Shown: positions 28,898 to 38,692, numbered from the stretch's first letter. The stretch is 64,000 bases of DNA from Patescibacteria group bacterium (GCA_030583705.1 CP129471.1:176506-240505); one strand, 5' to 3'. The notes: a model not told the origin generated them from the letters alone. Program-made: numbers and translations.

Positions 28898-30028
28898 ATG
28901 GAATATATTTATAAGGTAAAATTCGTTTTTTTAACTACTATATCCATGGTAATTCTTGGATTAGCTGTTTTTGGTGTCACAAACTCAATCGTCTCGGCAC
29001 AGACGAAAGATACGTCGGCGAGGGTTATAAAAGTGTTAACCACGGCAGGAGAGTCTTCTGTTAAGAAAGAAGCTGGTCGCGTAGAAAATAATTTATCTAA
29101 GCAGAAGCTTGTATATACTCAAAGTTATTTTGATATTAGAAGTAACTCCAATTTTGGTTTACAAAAAAAGGATACTACTGAGTTGAGGTTTGGTTGTGAT
29201 AGTGGATATGTTCCAGTTGCGGGCAATCCCTTTTTTAGAACTGAAGATTTTTGTGTTATGAAATATGAGGCTAAGTGTTTATCAAGCGCTTTTCGGCCAC
29301 ATCAGGATATCGCCATTCCGGGTGGTTATAATGATCAGGTGGCGCCTTGTTTGAAGTATGGTGGTAGCATTGTTTCGTCTCCTCAGGGTAAGCCGATAGT
29401 AAGGGTTACCCGAGCCACAGCTCAAGCCTATTGCGCTTCAGTTGGTGGTCATCTTATTACCAATAATGAATGGATGACCATTGCGCGCGATACTGAACGT
29501 CTGTCGGAAAACTGGATTCTTGGAGTAGTGAATGTTGGTGCGATGAAATATGGTAATGGGGAATATGGCTCTAATAATGGGATCTTAAAGGATGGATTTG
29601 ATGAAGGTTTCGGCGAATACCAAAGAACCTTACTTCTGTCTACTGGTGAGAAAATTTGGGATTTATCTGGCAACGCCTCGGAACTGGTGGATAATAGCTG
29701 CTTACCAGGTGTTGGCAAAGGAGCTTATCGTCCCACACTTTATCAAAATTTATGGTGGAGCCTTAATATGATGACTGATTATGAACGCAAAGCTTCTGGA
29801 CCTTATTTTGATGGCACGGGTCATGAATGGGATCATGGCGGCACTTACTATGGTTGTTCCAGGAAGGGGAATATTTTTGTGAGGGGCGGCGGTGTTACTT
29901 TTAGCCCAGTTAATCAACCCTTTTCCTTAGCTGGTGCTTTTTCTCTTTATTTAGGGCTTGAAGATAAGCTTACTCCTGAATTTAATGCCATTTCATTTCG
30001 TTGTGTGAAGCCACGGGGTAGTTTATAA
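28898..30028 (+). CDS. Secreted FGE-sulfatase-fold protein, paralogue of the preceding pilin head
   Basis: N-terminal signal peptide or anchor (residues about 8-34; cleavage plausible after VSA). A polar stretch follows, then a domain closely related to the C-terminal half of the gene at 27427: CVMKYEAKCL, GGHLITNNEWMTIARDTE, IWDLSGNASELVDNSC, GPYFDGTGHEWDHGG, ISFRCVK. The pilin stem is absent, so it would be released or anchored by the signal sequence. The pair looks like a tandem duplication followed by exchange of the N terminus. Role is probably ligand or surface binding. Confidence 0.8.
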   Translation: MEYIYKVKFVFLTTISMVILGLAVFGVTNSIVSAQTKDTSARVIKVLTTAGESSVKKEAGRVENNLSKQKLVYTQSYFDIRSNSNFGLQKKDTTELRFGCDSGYVPVAGNPFFRTEDFCVMKYEAKCLSSAFRPHQDIAIPGGYNDQVAPCLKYGGSIVSSPQGKPIVRVTRATAQAYCASVGGHLITNNEWMTIARDTERLSENWILGVVNVGAMKYGNGEYGSNNGILKDGFDEGFGEYQRTLLLSTGEKIWDLSGNASELVDNSCLPGVGKGAYRPTLYQNLWWSLNMMTDYERKASGPYFDGTGHEWDHGGTYYGCSRKGNIFVRGGGVTFSPVNQPFSLAGAFSLYLGLEDKLTPEFNAISFRCVKPRGSL

Positions 30029-30054
30029 AATGACAATTTTTAAAATACCCTTTA

Positions 30055-30087
30055 AAACTTCTTAACTTATGTAGTTAAGAAGTTTTT
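30055..30087 (+). terminator. Terminator
   Basis: AAACTTCTTAAC (30055-30066) pairs with GTTAAGAAGTTT (30074-30085), loop TTATGTA, followed by TTG TTAT. Confidence 0.85.
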
Positions 30088-30128
30088 GTTATATGAAAAA
30101 CCTGCATCTTTTCTTATGATTATTAATA

Positions 30129-30137
30129 TGCTATAAT
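30129..30137 (+). promoter_or_regulatory. Extended -10 promoter of gatCA
   Basis: TGCTATAAT with a weak -35. Leader to the gatC ATG is about 60 nt. Confidence 0.6.
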
Positions 30138-30204
30138 TATGGTGTAATTATAAAACTTTTAAATTATTTTTTATACTTTTAAAGTTATTTTAAGGTTATA
30201 GTGT

Positions 30205-30504
30205 ATGTCCCTCTCCACTAAAGACATCCAACATCTGGCTCGTTTAGCTCGTCTTAAGCTAACTCCTGTTGAAGCTTCTCAGTATAGCCGCGAAATAGGC
30301 GGTATTCTTCGTTATGTGGATCGTTTATCCTCTTTGCCTGAAGTTAAGGGTTCTAAGGATAGTGGTAAGCATAATAATAAAGTTGCTGATCTTTCTGCGC
30401 GAACTGATATTGCCTTACCTTCTTTGGATGATGAAAAAGCCTTGGCTTTAAAACAAGCTAATATTAAAAAAGGTCAAGTTATTGTCCCAAGAATATTTTC
30501 TTAG
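30205..30504 (+). CDS. gatC: Aspartyl/glutamyl-tRNA amidotransferase subunit C
   Basis: Small subunit (99 aa) that wraps around GatA and stabilises it. It begins LSTKDIQHLARLARLKLT and ends near GQVIVPRIF, both typical GatC features. Residues about 47-63 are a Lys/Ser/Asn-rich linker (GSKDSGKHNNK). gatA follows after 62 bp. gatB is not in the window. Confidence 0.92.
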   Translation: MSLSTKDIQHLARLARLKLTPVEASQYSREIGGILRYVDRLSSLPEVKGSKDSGKHNNKVADLSARTDIALPSLDDEKALALKQANIKKGQVIVPRIFS

Positions 30505-30566
30505 TAGTTTATTTTTATCATTTAATTTTCTTACCTTCTTTTTCTTAAAATTTTTTTCTTAGTTTT

Positions 30567-32075
30567 ATGAACCATCCCTTACCCTTGTCAATTACCGAAG
30601 CTTTAGCGCTTTTTAAAAGCGGGGAGTTAACCTCTGTAGATTTAACCAAGCTTTATCTTAAAAGACTTAAGCGTTATGATCGCAAGCTTAATTCTTGTCT
30701 TTTAATTTGTGAGAAACAGGCTTTGGCGGCTGCTAAAATGGCTGATTTAAAAATAGCTAACGGTGAAGAAGGAGCTTTATTGGGTATACCATTTTTGGTT
30801 AAAGACAATATCATGACCAAGGGACTAGTTACCACTGCCGGTTCTAAATTGCTTAAAAACTATATCTCTCCTTATGACGCCACTATTATTAAAAGACTTA
30901 AGGCGGCTGGTGCGGTGTTGCTTGGTAAAACCAATTTGGACGAATTTGCTCATGGCTCTTCTACTGAGAATAGCGCTTTTGGTCCGACTAAAAATCCTCA
31001 TGATTTAACTCGGGTACCCGGAGGCTCTTCTGGGGGTTCGGCTACGGCAGTGGCGGCCGGTTTTTGTTTGTTCGCTTTAGGTACGGATACGGGGGGTTCG
31101 GTTAGACAGCCGGCAGCCCTTTGCGGTACGGTGGGTTATAAACCAACCTATGGTCTTTGTTCTCGTTTTGGTTTAATCGCCATGACCAGCTCTACCGACG
31201 TACCCGGTATTCTAGCTAATACCGCAACTGACGCGGCTTTGGTTTTATCTATTATGGCCGGCCAAGACGAGAAGGATCCAACCACCTTTAAAAGCTCTCT
31301 TAAATTTAATTTTTTAAATAAGTCTTTTGATAAAAAAAATAAATCTAAGTTAAATAAAACAAGCAAAGTAAATCCAGGTAAAAACTTTTGGTCTGGCAAG
31401 ACCATTGGAGTCGTTAAGGAACTTTCTGTGGATAATAAGGCAGTACATAAGGCTTTTGAACAAAGTCTGGTTAAACTTAAGCAAGCTGGTGCTAAACTAA
31501 AGATTATTAAACTACCTTCTCTGGATTACGCGGTAGCTGCCTATTATGTTATTACTCCCAGCGAGGTAAGTTCCAACTTGGCTCGTTTTGATGGACTGCG
31601 TTATGCCGGGCAAACATTAACTAGTGGAAGAAAACTTGAAGATGCTTATGGTGAGCTTAGAGCTAAGGGTTTTGGGCCTGAGGTAAAAAGAAGAATTATG
31701 CTTGGTACTTTTGCTTTAAGTTCCGGTTATTATGACGCTTATTATAATCGTGCTTGTCGGGCGGTTGAGATGATTAAAAAAGATTTTAGGCAAGCTTTGT
31801 CCGATTGTGATATAATAATAACACCGTCTACACCAAGTCCAGCCTTTAAGTTGGGCTCTAAGACCAAGCCGCTTGATCTTTATCGGGAAGACGCTTTTGT
31901 TATTCCGGCTTCTTTAGCTGGCTTACCGGCGATTTCAGTACCCGTAGTTTATGAACCATTGCCGATCGGCTTACAGCTAATTAGCCAAAAGGGTCAAGAT
32001 GATAAACTTTTAGAGGCGGCTGATGAATTTATAAAACTTAACGGCTTAAAGATAAAATTAGCCAATTTGAATTAA
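30567..32075 (+). CDS. gatA: Glu-tRNA(Gln)/Asp-tRNA(Asn) amidotransferase subunit A
   Basis: Amidase that frees ammonia from glutamine for transamidation of mischarged tRNA. The Lys-Ser-Ser triad is visible: Lys in PFLVKDNIMTKG, cis-Ser in GTDTGGSVRQPAALCG and nucleophile Ser after it, following GGSSGGSATAVAAG. A Lys/Asn-rich insertion of about 30 residues (around 255-275, FDKKNKSKLNKTSK) lies between the two halves and is not part of the standard core. 502 aa. Implies tRNA-Gln and/or tRNA-Asn are charged indirectly. Confidence 0.95.
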   Translation: MNHPLPLSITEALALFKSGELTSVDLTKLYLKRLKRYDRKLNSCLLICEKQALAAAKMADLKIANGEEGALLGIPFLVKDNIMTKGLVTTAGSKLLKNYISPYDATIIKRLKAAGAVLLGKTNLDEFAHGSSTENSAFGPTKNPHDLTRVPGGSSGGSATAVAAGFCLFALGTDTGGSVRQPAALCGTVGYKPTYGLCSRFGLIAMTSSTDVPGILANTATDAALVLSIMAGQDEKDPTTFKSSLKFNFLNKSFDKKNKSKLNKTSKVNPGKNFWSGKTIGVVKELSVDNKAVHKAFEQSLVKLKQAGAKLKIIKLPSLDYAVAAYYVITPSEVSSNLARFDGLRYAGQTLTSGRKLEDAYGELRAKGFGPEVKRRIMLGTFALSSGYYDAYYNRACRAVEMIKKDFRQALSDCDIIITPSTPSPAFKLGSKTKPLDLYREDAFVIPASLAGLPAISVPVVYEPLPIGLQLISQKGQDDKLLEAADEFIKLNGLKIKLANLN

Positions 32076-32086
32076 TAATCAACTAT

Positions 32087-32878
32087 ATGAAAAAAAAGAA
32101 ATCTTTATTGGATATTGTAAGTGATAAAAAAAAGTCAGATAATTTTTTGCGCTATGTCCTTTGGGTCGGTATCGTATCATCTGGTCTTGTTTTGTTATTA
32201 ATGCTTCTTTCTTCCGGTTTTAGTGGAGATTGGTTTAAGGCGGGGATTACTAAAAAAGATTCTGCTCCTTTAGTTGAAGATGAACCTGGTTTAAGTGGCG
32301 CTGTCTTAGTAGATAAAACCTCACAAGTTAGAGAAATCGGTCCAGAAGATTATGTTTGGGGTCCTCGTAATGCTAAGTTGCAACTAATTATTTATAATGA
32401 TTTTGAGTGTCCTTTTTCTGCTAATTTCAGTGAAACTGTTGCTAAGGCTAAAAATGACTTTAGAGAAGATTTAGTCGTAGTGGTTCGTCATTTCCCCCTA
32501 GAGAGCCATTATATGGCCATACAGGCAGCTGAGGCGGCTGAGTGTGCGGGAGAACAGGATAAGTTTTGGGAAATGCATAATGCTTTGTTTGAGGAACAAC
32601 GCAATGGTGAGATAACCGAAGAAACTATTGCCCAAAAGGGCGAACAATTAGGTCTTGAACAAGAACAATATCTTTCTTGTTTGACTAACAATAAATATTT
32701 GGATAAGATAATGAGCCAAAAGCAGGAGGCTAAGAGATTAGGAGTTTCTGGTACGCCAGCCAGCTTTTTAAACGGTATTTATTATCCTGGGGCTCTCCCT
32801 TATAACGAATTTACCTATCCGGACGGCACAGAGGCTCAGGGGTTAAGGATTCTTTTACAGGAAGAGCTGGAAAGATAA
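32087..32878 (+). CDS. Membrane-anchored DsbA/DSBA-like thioredoxin-fold protein with CPFS motif
   Basis: Basic N terminus and one membrane span (residues about 22-42), then a thioredoxin-fold domain with helical insert: LIIYNDFECPFSANF, VVRHFPLESHYMAI, WEMHNALFE, and the cis-Pro loop VSGTPASFLNG. Homologues usually read ECPYC; here the second Cys is Ser (Cys108, Ser111). That would prevent a normal CxxC disulfide cycle but could allow isomerase or reductase-like trapping. Two other Cys (AECAG and LSCLT) remain. It may act on exported Cys-containing pilins. Transcribed 11 bp after gatA. Confidence 0.85.
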   Translation: MKKKKSLLDIVSDKKKSDNFLRYVLWVGIVSSGLVLLLMLLSSGFSGDWFKAGITKKDSAPLVEDEPGLSGAVLVDKTSQVREIGPEDYVWGPRNAKLQLIIYNDFECPFSANFSETVAKAKNDFREDLVVVVRHFPLESHYMAIQAAEAAECAGEQDKFWEMHNALFEEQRNGEITEETIAQKGEQLGLEQEQYLSCLTNNKYLDKIMSQKQEAKRLGVSGTPASFLNGIYYPGALPYNEFTYPDGTEAQGLRILLQEELER

Positions 32879-32889
32879 TAAGGTAAACC

Positions 32890-32979
32890 GGAAGGTTCGC
32901 ATAGTGGTCGAGTGCGCCGCCTTGGAAAGGCGGTATACCGTAACAGGTATCGAGGGTTCGAATCCCTCACCTTCCGCCA
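32890..32979 (+). tRNA. tRNA-Ser (GGA)
   Basis: Acceptor GGAAGGT/ACCTTCC, anticodon stem-loop with loop TTGGAAA (anticodon GGA), a long class II variable arm, T arm GAGGGTTCGAATCCCTC and encoded CCA at 32977-32979. Reads UCC/UCU Ser codons. Confidence 0.96.
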
Positions 32980-32986
32980 ACTTTAT

Positions 32987-33394
32987 ATGAAACTAAAAAT
33001 CCCCAACCAGCAACTAGAAGCTACTCCTTTTTCTATTTTGCGTTTAGCTGGGTATAGCTATATACAATCTCGCCGTACCGGACAGGGGAGTTTTGTTCGT
33101 TCTTTTGGAGTTTCCGCTTATCCTCGTTTTCATATTTATGTAGATGAAAATGAAAATGAAACAGTAGTTAATCTTCACCTAGACCAAAAGCAACCCAGCT
33201 ACCAAGGCTCTTCAGCGCATAGCGGTGAGTATGACGGACCGGTGGTGGAAAAAGAAATGATTAGGTTAAAGAAGTTTTTTGTTAAACAGGATAAATATAC
33301 CGAAAAAAAAGATCATTACCCCCAAATGCCCCCTGCTCCCTCGCTTAATGACGAGCGATCTGATCGTTGGTCTAAGATGTTGCGTAATCAGTAA
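32987..33394 (+). CDS. Small conserved-looking hypothetical protein
   Basis: I do not recognise the family. The open frame extends back into tRNA-Ser, but ATG at 32987 is the first start outside it. The 135-aa product has an N-terminal alpha/beta part (KIPNQQLEATPFSILRLAGY, RFHIYVDEN, NLHLDQK) and a charged, proline-rich C-terminal tail ending in DRWSKMLRN. There is no membrane span or signal. It sits 7 bp downstream of the tRNA and upstream of dnaG, a place where candidate-phylum genomes often have small orphans. Confidence 0.6.
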   Translation: MKLKIPNQQLEATPFSILRLAGYSYIQSRRTGQGSFVRSFGVSAYPRFHIYVDENENETVVNLHLDQKQPSYQGSSAHSGEYDGPVVEKEMIRLKKFFVKQDKYTEKKDHYPQMPPAPSLNDERSDRWSKMLRNQ

Positions 33395-33491
33395 TTTTGT
33401 TTTAAGGTAAACTAAAGATCTTAGCAGTAAAAAGCAAGCTATTGTTTTTTAAGAATATCCCTTATTTTAGCCTTTTTGTATAATTTTTCAT

Positions 33492-35372
33492 ATGCTTAAT
33501 CCATCCGATGAAATAAAAGCCAAGTTGGATATTGTTGAAGTAATTCGTCATTATACTCCGGTTAAGGCGGCTGGCGCTAATTTTATGGCTCGCTGTCCTT
33601 TTCATAATGAAAAGACTCCTTCTTTATCCATTAGTCCAACTAAACAAGTTTGGCACTGTTTTGGTTGCGCGCGTGGTGGTGATCTTTTTTCTTTTGTAAT
33701 GGAGATGGAGAATCTAAGCTTTGTGGAAGCTTTAAGGCTTTTAGCGCCCAGGGCCGGAGTAACCCTTCGTGCGGAGTCCGGCGCTAACGCTTCTTTACGT
33801 AACCGTCTTTTGGATATTATGGAGCAGGTGACTGGTTTTTATCATCGTCTTTTAATGACAGAGCAAGCTGGAGCTATAGCGAGGCAATATGCCAAAGAGC
33901 GAGGTTTAACCGAAGAAACGGTTAAGGAATGGCAAATAGGTTTTGCACCTCTAGATTGGAATGATGCCATAGACTTTTTACGTTCTCGCAAACACTCGGA
34001 AACAGATATTGTGGCTGCCGGACTCGGTATAAGAAAAGAGGGAACTAATCGGATCTATAATCGCTTTAGAGGTAGACTAATGTTTCCTGTTTGTGAAATT
34101 AACGGTAATACTGTGGGTTTTAGCGGACGTATTCTACCACAATTAGCGGATGAATCTTCTCAAGGTAAATACATTAATAGCCCGCAAACTCCTTTATATG
34201 ATAAGAGTAGAATTCTTTTTGGTCTAGATAAAGCCAAGCAGGCTATTAGAGAGACTAAGACCGTGGTAGCGGTAGAAGGGCAAATGGATTGTGTAAGTGC
34301 GCATCAGGCTGGTTTTAAGAATGTTATTGCCACCTCAGGTACAGCTTTAACAGATGAACAAATTTCTTTACTTAAGCGCTTTACCAATTCCGTTTCTTTT
34401 GCCTTGGATATGGACAGTGCTGGTAAGGCGGCTCTAGATAGAGCTAGTGAAGCGGCCTTACGCGGAGAGATGGAAACTAAGGTAATTATTTTGCCGGCCG
34501 GTAAGGATCCGGATGAGTGTATAAGAAAAGACCCTGAAGGTTGGCTTAAAGCCGTTAAAGAGGCTAAGCCGGTGATGGAATATTATTTTGAAGAAACCCT
34601 TTCTTCTCTGGATTTGTCTTCACCAACCGGACGTCGTCGCGGAGCTGAACTTCTTTTACCTCGTTTAGCTCGAGTAGCCAATTCGGTTGAACAATCATAT
34701 TGGCTTAAGATATTAGCCGAGAAATTAGATACTCCGGAAAATGTTTTATTACAAGATCTAAAAAAAGAGTCCTTAAAGGATAATAATTCCGGTGGTTATA
34801 TAAACAAGATCTTAGATAAGGCTGAGGTTTCTTTGGAGTCTAAGACCGAAAAGAGTCGTGAAGAGATTTTATCTGAAAATCTTTTATGCTATCTTCTGGC
34901 TTTTCCGTTTTTTATTCGTTCCATAGATAGCCGCTTGTCAATTGAGCAATTAGTAGGGGAGGTTAACCAGGCTCTTTACAGACTTTTAATTATTTATTAT
35001 AATAAGAATAGCGCTAAAGGTGTCCATGCGGACACGGCGGAAGCTTTGGTTTATCCGGAATTTAGGGTTTGGCTCAGTGAGCAGACCCAGGCAGACGAAA
35101 AAGTCGTTAAATCTTTAGATCGTCTGGCCCTGATAACCGAAAAAGATTACGCAGACAGCGAAACATCCAAGGTTGAACAGGCTTTGGCCGAGATTATTAC
35201 TCATTTGCGCCGTGCTTATTTAAGCCGCCGCCTTAAGCTCGTGACCCGCCTGATCACTGAAGTGCAGTCCAAGAAGACTGAGGACGATGAAGTTAGCTCT
35301 TCGGACCGTCTTCGTGAACTGCTTAATGAATTTAAAAACTTAACCGAAGAGTTAAGGCAGCTTCCTAATTAA
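33492..35372 (+). CDS. dnaG: DNA primase
   Basis: Lays RNA primers for replication. The N-terminal CHC2-type zinc finger ([17 protein letters not shown], then HCFGC) is followed by the DnaG core ([15 protein letters not shown]) and the Toprim domain ([28 protein letters not shown]). The C-terminal 200 residues, which bind the helicase, are divergent and helical. 626 aa, normal. rpoD follows 28 bp later, the classic dnaG-rpoD order. Confidence 0.96.
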   Translation: MLNPSDEIKAKLDIVEVIRHYTPVKAAGANFMARCPFHNEKTPSLSISPTKQVWHCFGCARGGDLFSFVMEMENLSFVEALRLLAPRAGVTLRAESGANASLRNRLLDIMEQVTGFYHRLLMTEQAGAIARQYAKERGLTEETVKEWQIGFAPLDWNDAIDFLRSRKHSETDIVAAGLGIRKEGTNRIYNRFRGRLMFPVCEINGNTVGFSGRILPQLADESSQGKYINSPQTPLYDKSRILFGLDKAKQAIRETKTVVAVEGQMDCVSAHQAGFKNVIATSGTALTDEQISLLKRFTNSVSFALDMDSAGKAALDRASEAALRGEMETKVIILPAGKDPDECIRKDPEGWLKAVKEAKPVMEYYFEETLSSLDLSSPTGRRRGAELLLPRLARVANSVEQSYWLKILAEKLDTPENVLLQDLKKESLKDNNSGGYINKILDKAEVSLESKTEKSREEILSENLLCYLLAFPFFIRSIDSRLSIEQLVGEVNQALYRLLIIYYNKNSAKGVHADTAEALVYPEFRVWLSEQTQADEKVVKSLDRLALITEKDYADSETSKVEQALAEIITHLRRAYLSRRLKLVTRLITEVQSKKTEDDEVSSSDRLRELLNEFKNLTEELRQLPN

Positions 35373-35400
35373 CGACGATTTTGTTAGTGATCGTCTTGTT

Positions 35401-36729
35401 ATGTTTTTTATGCCAAAAAAGATTATTAAAGCCAAGGCTGTTAAGCCGGCCAAAAAAGGGAAAGAGAAAGAAAAGACAAAAGCTAGAGCCAAAGCTAAAG
35501 ATAGTGTTAAAGATAAAAATAAGAAAAATAAATCTACCCAAATTAAGAAAACAACTTCTACTAAAACTAAAAAGGCCGATTCTAAAAAAACCACGGTTAA
35601 AAAAACCGTTGAGTCTCGTGTGGTGCAAACTTTTTTTAATACAACCGCAGCTGATGAGATGGTTGGCAAGGCACGTTCTCGGGGTTTTGTTACCGAAACC
35701 GAATTGTTATATGCTTTTCCTTATGTAGAAGATTATATTTATGATTATGAAGTCTTTTTGGAAAGACTACAAAGAAACAGTATTGATATTATAGAAGACT
35801 CCGGGGGTTTCTTGGATTCAGGAGCCAACCAAAAAAAGCAGGATCAATTATCTGCTGTAATTGGTGAAGATAAGGATCGTCTTAAGTTTGATATTTCCGA
35901 ACTCTCTTCAGATTCTATCCAGATGTATTTAAGAGAAATTGGTAAGGTACCGCTTTTAAGTGGTGAGGAAGAGATAGAGTTGTCCCAAAGAAAAGAAAGA
36001 GGGGATAAGGCGGCAGAAAGAAGACTAATTGAAGCTAACCTTCGTTTAGTGGTTTCTATTGCCAAAAAGTTTGCCGGTACTAAGGGACTTAGTTTACTTG
36101 ACCTTATCCAAGAAGGTAATATCGGGTTATTTCGGGCAGTGGAGAAGTTTGAATATCGTAAAGGCTTTAAGTTCTCTACTTATGCCACTTGGTGGATTAG
36201 GCAGGCTATTACCCGCTCTTTAGCAGATCAGTCTCGTACTATTCGTATCCCGGTACACATGGTAGAAACGATTAATCGTTTTCAACATATCCAAAGACAA
36301 TTAATTCAGAATTTAGGTAGAGAACCTATGCCTGAAGAAGTAGCGGCGGAAATGAATGAATCTATAGACAAGGTGAGATATATTATTAAAATATCCCAAG
36401 ATACTATTTCTTTGGAAACCTCAGTGGGAGACGATGATGAAGATTCTACCCTAGAGGACTTTATTGAAGATGTTAAGAATGTTACACCAGATAGAGCAGC
36501 CGCCCTCCAACTTTTAAGGGATTATGTTAGAGATATAATTTCCGAGTTAACCCCAAGAGAACAAAAGATTCTAGAGATGCGTTTTGGGCTTTTAGATGGA
36601 GTTTCTCATACCTTGGAAGAGGTGGGTTCAGAGTTTGAGGTTACCAGAGAACGTATCCGCCAAATTGAGTTTAAAACTCTAGAAAAGATCCAAAAGCATC
36701 ATTTGATTAATAAATTAAAGGATTATTAA
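35401..36729 (+). CDS. rpoD: RNA polymerase primary sigma factor
   Basis: Sigma-70 group 1. Residues 1-80 are a Lys/Ala-rich, histone-like low-complexity tail. About 85-150 is a region 1.1/1.2-like part. Region 1.2 ([17 protein letters not shown]) is followed by 2.1-2.4 ([48 protein letters not shown]), region 3 ([14 protein letters not shown]) and 4.2 ([24 protein letters not shown]). It is the factor expected to read the TTGACA/TATAAT promoters here. Starts at 35401 or 35410 are equally good. No SD. Confidence 0.96.
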   Translation: MFFMPKKIIKAKAVKPAKKGKEKEKTKARAKAKDSVKDKNKKNKSTQIKKTTSTKTKKADSKKTTVKKTVESRVVQTFFNTTAADEMVGKARSRGFVTETELLYAFPYVEDYIYDYEVFLERLQRNSIDIIEDSGGFLDSGANQKKQDQLSAVIGEDKDRLKFDISELSSDSIQMYLREIGKVPLLSGEEEIELSQRKERGDKAAERRLIEANLRLVVSIAKKFAGTKGLSLLDLIQEGNIGLFRAVEKFEYRKGFKFSTYATWWIRQAITRSLADQSRTIRIPVHMVETINRFQHIQRQLIQNLGREPMPEEVAAEMNESIDKVRYIIKISQDTISLETSVGDDDEDSTLEDFIEDVKNVTPDRAAALQLLRDYVRDIISELTPREQKILEMRFGLLDGVSHTLEEVGSEFEVTRERIRQIEFKTLEKIQKHHLINKLKDY

Positions 36730-36743
36730 AGAGTTATAATTAA

Positions 36744-36772
36744 TTGACATTTTAATTGTCTTTGGTTATGAT
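36744..36772 (+). promoter_or_regulatory. tRNA-Asn promoter
   Basis: TTGACA (36744-36749), 17-nt spacer, TATGAT (36767-36772), about 37 nt before the tRNA. Confidence 0.75.
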
Positions 36773-36808
36773 GATAATCATGTTTAGCTTAATCGCTAGG
36801 CATGTTAT

Positions 36809-36883
36809 TCCCGGGTGGCGCAGCGGTAGCGCAGTTGGCTGTTAACCAATTGGTCGTCGGTTCGAATCCGACCCCGGGAGCCA
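36809..36883 (+). tRNA. tRNA-Asn (GTT)
   Basis: Acceptor TCCCGGG/CCCGGGA, anticodon loop CTGTTAA (anticodon GTT), T arm with GGTTCGAATCC and encoded CCA at 36881-36883. It borders the accessory island that follows. Confidence 0.96.
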
Positions 36884-37002
36884 AGTTGAGCTAGCACTAG
36901 GAGCTTAGTATTTAAGCTCTTTGTACTGTCTCTAGTCATATATACAAAAATTGCTTAAACAGCATTTTGGTTAGAATAGATGAGTAGATTATTTTTAAAT
37001 AA

Positions 37003-37728
37003 ATGACTGACTTAAATCAAGCGACTATTGAAAAACTTCAGTATTATGTTTACCTTTTAAGAGACCCGAGGAGCAAGAAAATATTTTATGTAGGCAAAGG
37101 CAAGGGTAAACGTATTAATAGTCATGAACTTCGAGCCTTAGTGGCCATACAAAGTACTTCTGAAAAAGAGAAGATAATTAAATCAATTATTGCCTCAAAA
37201 AAGACCCCTGAATTATTAGTGCTACGGCACGGGCTTACCGAACAAGAAGCTTTTGAGATTGAATCAGCCATAATTGATTTTTTGAGCTATGATCGGAAAA
37301 TAGATTTGACTAATTTGGTTAAAGGTCATGGTTCCTTCGATCGAGGTATTATGACGCTTCAAGACATTAATCTTAAATATCAAGCTGAGCCGGTAAAAGA
37401 ATTTAGGCACAACGCGATACTAATCACTATTAACAGAAAGTTTAGAGAGTGCAAAACCCCAAAAGATTTATATAATGCCACCCGAAGTTCTTGGAGAGTT
37501 AAGCTATCACGAGCAAGTAGAACCGATATTGCTTGTGCAGTGTATCGAGGGATTATTAGGGAAGTGTACCAACCAAGAGAGTGGGTAGCTGACCTTAAAA
37601 GAAGCCCAAGGATTATGTTTAAGGGAAGAATCGCTGACAACAAGATTAGAAATCTGTATGTTAATAAATCAGTGAAACATCTAATAAAACAGGGCTCGTC
37701 CAATCCAATTAAATTTATTTCAATTTAA
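37003..37728 (+). CDS. LEM3-like GIY-YIG domain protein
   Basis: The N-terminal GIY-YIG motif is YYVYLLRDP (residues 14-22), then FYVGKGKGKR (28-37) with the family Arg, and a later Glu region (GLTEQEAFEIESAIID). This variant matches GIY-YIG domains of the LEM-3 type. The C-terminal 110 residues (SSWRVKLSRASRTDIACAVY, REVYQPREW) form a second domain common to stand-alone versions. These are presumed nucleases of unknown target. It opens the accessory island next to tRNA-Asn. No partner is obvious. Confidence 0.75.
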   Translation: MTDLNQATIEKLQYYVYLLRDPRSKKIFYVGKGKGKRINSHELRALVAIQSTSEKEKIIKSIIASKKTPELLVLRHGLTEQEAFEIESAIIDFLSYDRKIDLTNLVKGHGSFDRGIMTLQDINLKYQAEPVKEFRHNAILITINRKFRECKTPKDLYNATRSSWRVKLSRASRTDIACAVYRGIIREVYQPREWVADLKRSPRIMFKGRIADNKIRNLYVNKSVKHLIKQGSSNPIKFISI

Positions 37729-37915
37729 ATGTCGGGAAAAGATTTAAAATAGAAATCGAATCCTTTAAAGTTGAAATCTTACGTCTAAAAAAGTAAAAAA
37801 AGTTGATACCTGTAATAAAATAAATGAAACTTTTTCATACGGTATAATTTATATTTATTCTATTCCATATAAAAATGGGCTATTTTACGAGCTTAAATAA
37901 ATAATAAAATAATTT

Positions 37916-38680
37916 ATGAGTAATTCCAGTGAAAGTTTAAAGCTTTTTATATTAGATGCTCAAAGAAGATTAATATCAGCCTTGCAAGGATGTGAAAGCG
38001 AGGAATATATAGAGGCTTTATCAGCATGGGCTCAGGGTAAATGTCGCTGCGGAGAGAAATTGGTAATAGAGAATATAGTTAAATCAGAAGATACTACTTC
38101 GTATGAATTTGTCTGTGGACATAAGTTTATCACCAAGAGTCTCAGTGATACATTTGTTTTATCAGACTCATTACGGGTAGGGTCCCTTGGAGAAGATGAG
38201 GAAGGTAATCAAAAAATTAGTGCAAGACAATCGGGAAAGATAACAAGGAAACAAGTAAGTGAAATAAATGTGGCGAAGAAGTTCGCAAGCTCGGAAAGAA
38301 AGTATTTAGTCACATTTGTTAATGATATAGAAAACTCATTGGTAGATGTTATAGCAACAGCAGAAGATGGATCCCGAGGGGAGTATTACCAAATTACGAA
38401 GCTCTATGATAAGGATTTCTGGCAGAAACTTAATACATTGGGTGCCGTAGATTTAATTACTAATGCTCTTGTGCCATTAATAGAGACGGCCATTAGAAGA
38501 AAGAATGATTATGATCCCAAAGAAAAAAATAATTTAATTCTTCTTATTGACGCTTGGCCAGGTATCTTAAATAAATATGCCTCTGCTGCAAAGACTAATC
38601 TTTCGTTTTTATTACGTGAAGCTAATTTTAAAGAGGTATGGCTTATCGGACAGACTACTTTTAGACTTTGGCCTACATAA
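37916..38680 (+). CDS. Uncharacterised island protein with CxC...CxH motif
   Basis: No family is recognised. The 254-aa protein has a possible zinc site near the N terminus: Cys43 and Cys45 (GKCRCGEKL) with Cys67 and His69 (FVCGHKF). The middle is polar and Lys-rich (about 85-125). The C-terminal half contains hydrophobic strands (NNLILLIDAWPGIL, FKEVWLIGQTTF) that may form an alpha/beta nuclease-like or sensor domain, but no catalytic motif is clear. TATAAT at 37843-37848 is a possible -10. Lying between a GIY-YIG protein and a restriction system suggests a defence-linked role; this is inference. Confidence 0.6.
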   Translation: MSNSSESLKLFILDAQRRLISALQGCESEEYIEALSAWAQGKCRCGEKLVIENIVKSEDTTSYEFVCGHKFITKSLSDTFVLSDSLRVGSLGEDEEGNQKISARQSGKITRKQVSEINVAKKFASSERKYLVTFVNDIENSLVDVIATAEDGSRGEYYQITKLYDKDFWQKLNTLGAVDLITNALVPLIETAIRRKNDYDPKEKNNLILLIDAWPGILNKYASAAKTNLSFLLREANFKEVWLIGQTTFRLWPT

Positions 38681-38692
38681 TATTGTTACTAT

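Noticed and set aside
32912-32986. A longer start for the gene at 32987
   Set aside because: The extension lies in tRNA-Ser, so ATG at 32987 is taken.
36859-36883. A possible attachment site at the 3' end of tRNA-Asn for the island
   Set aside because: The tRNA 3' sequence is not repeated after 41414 and no integrase is present.
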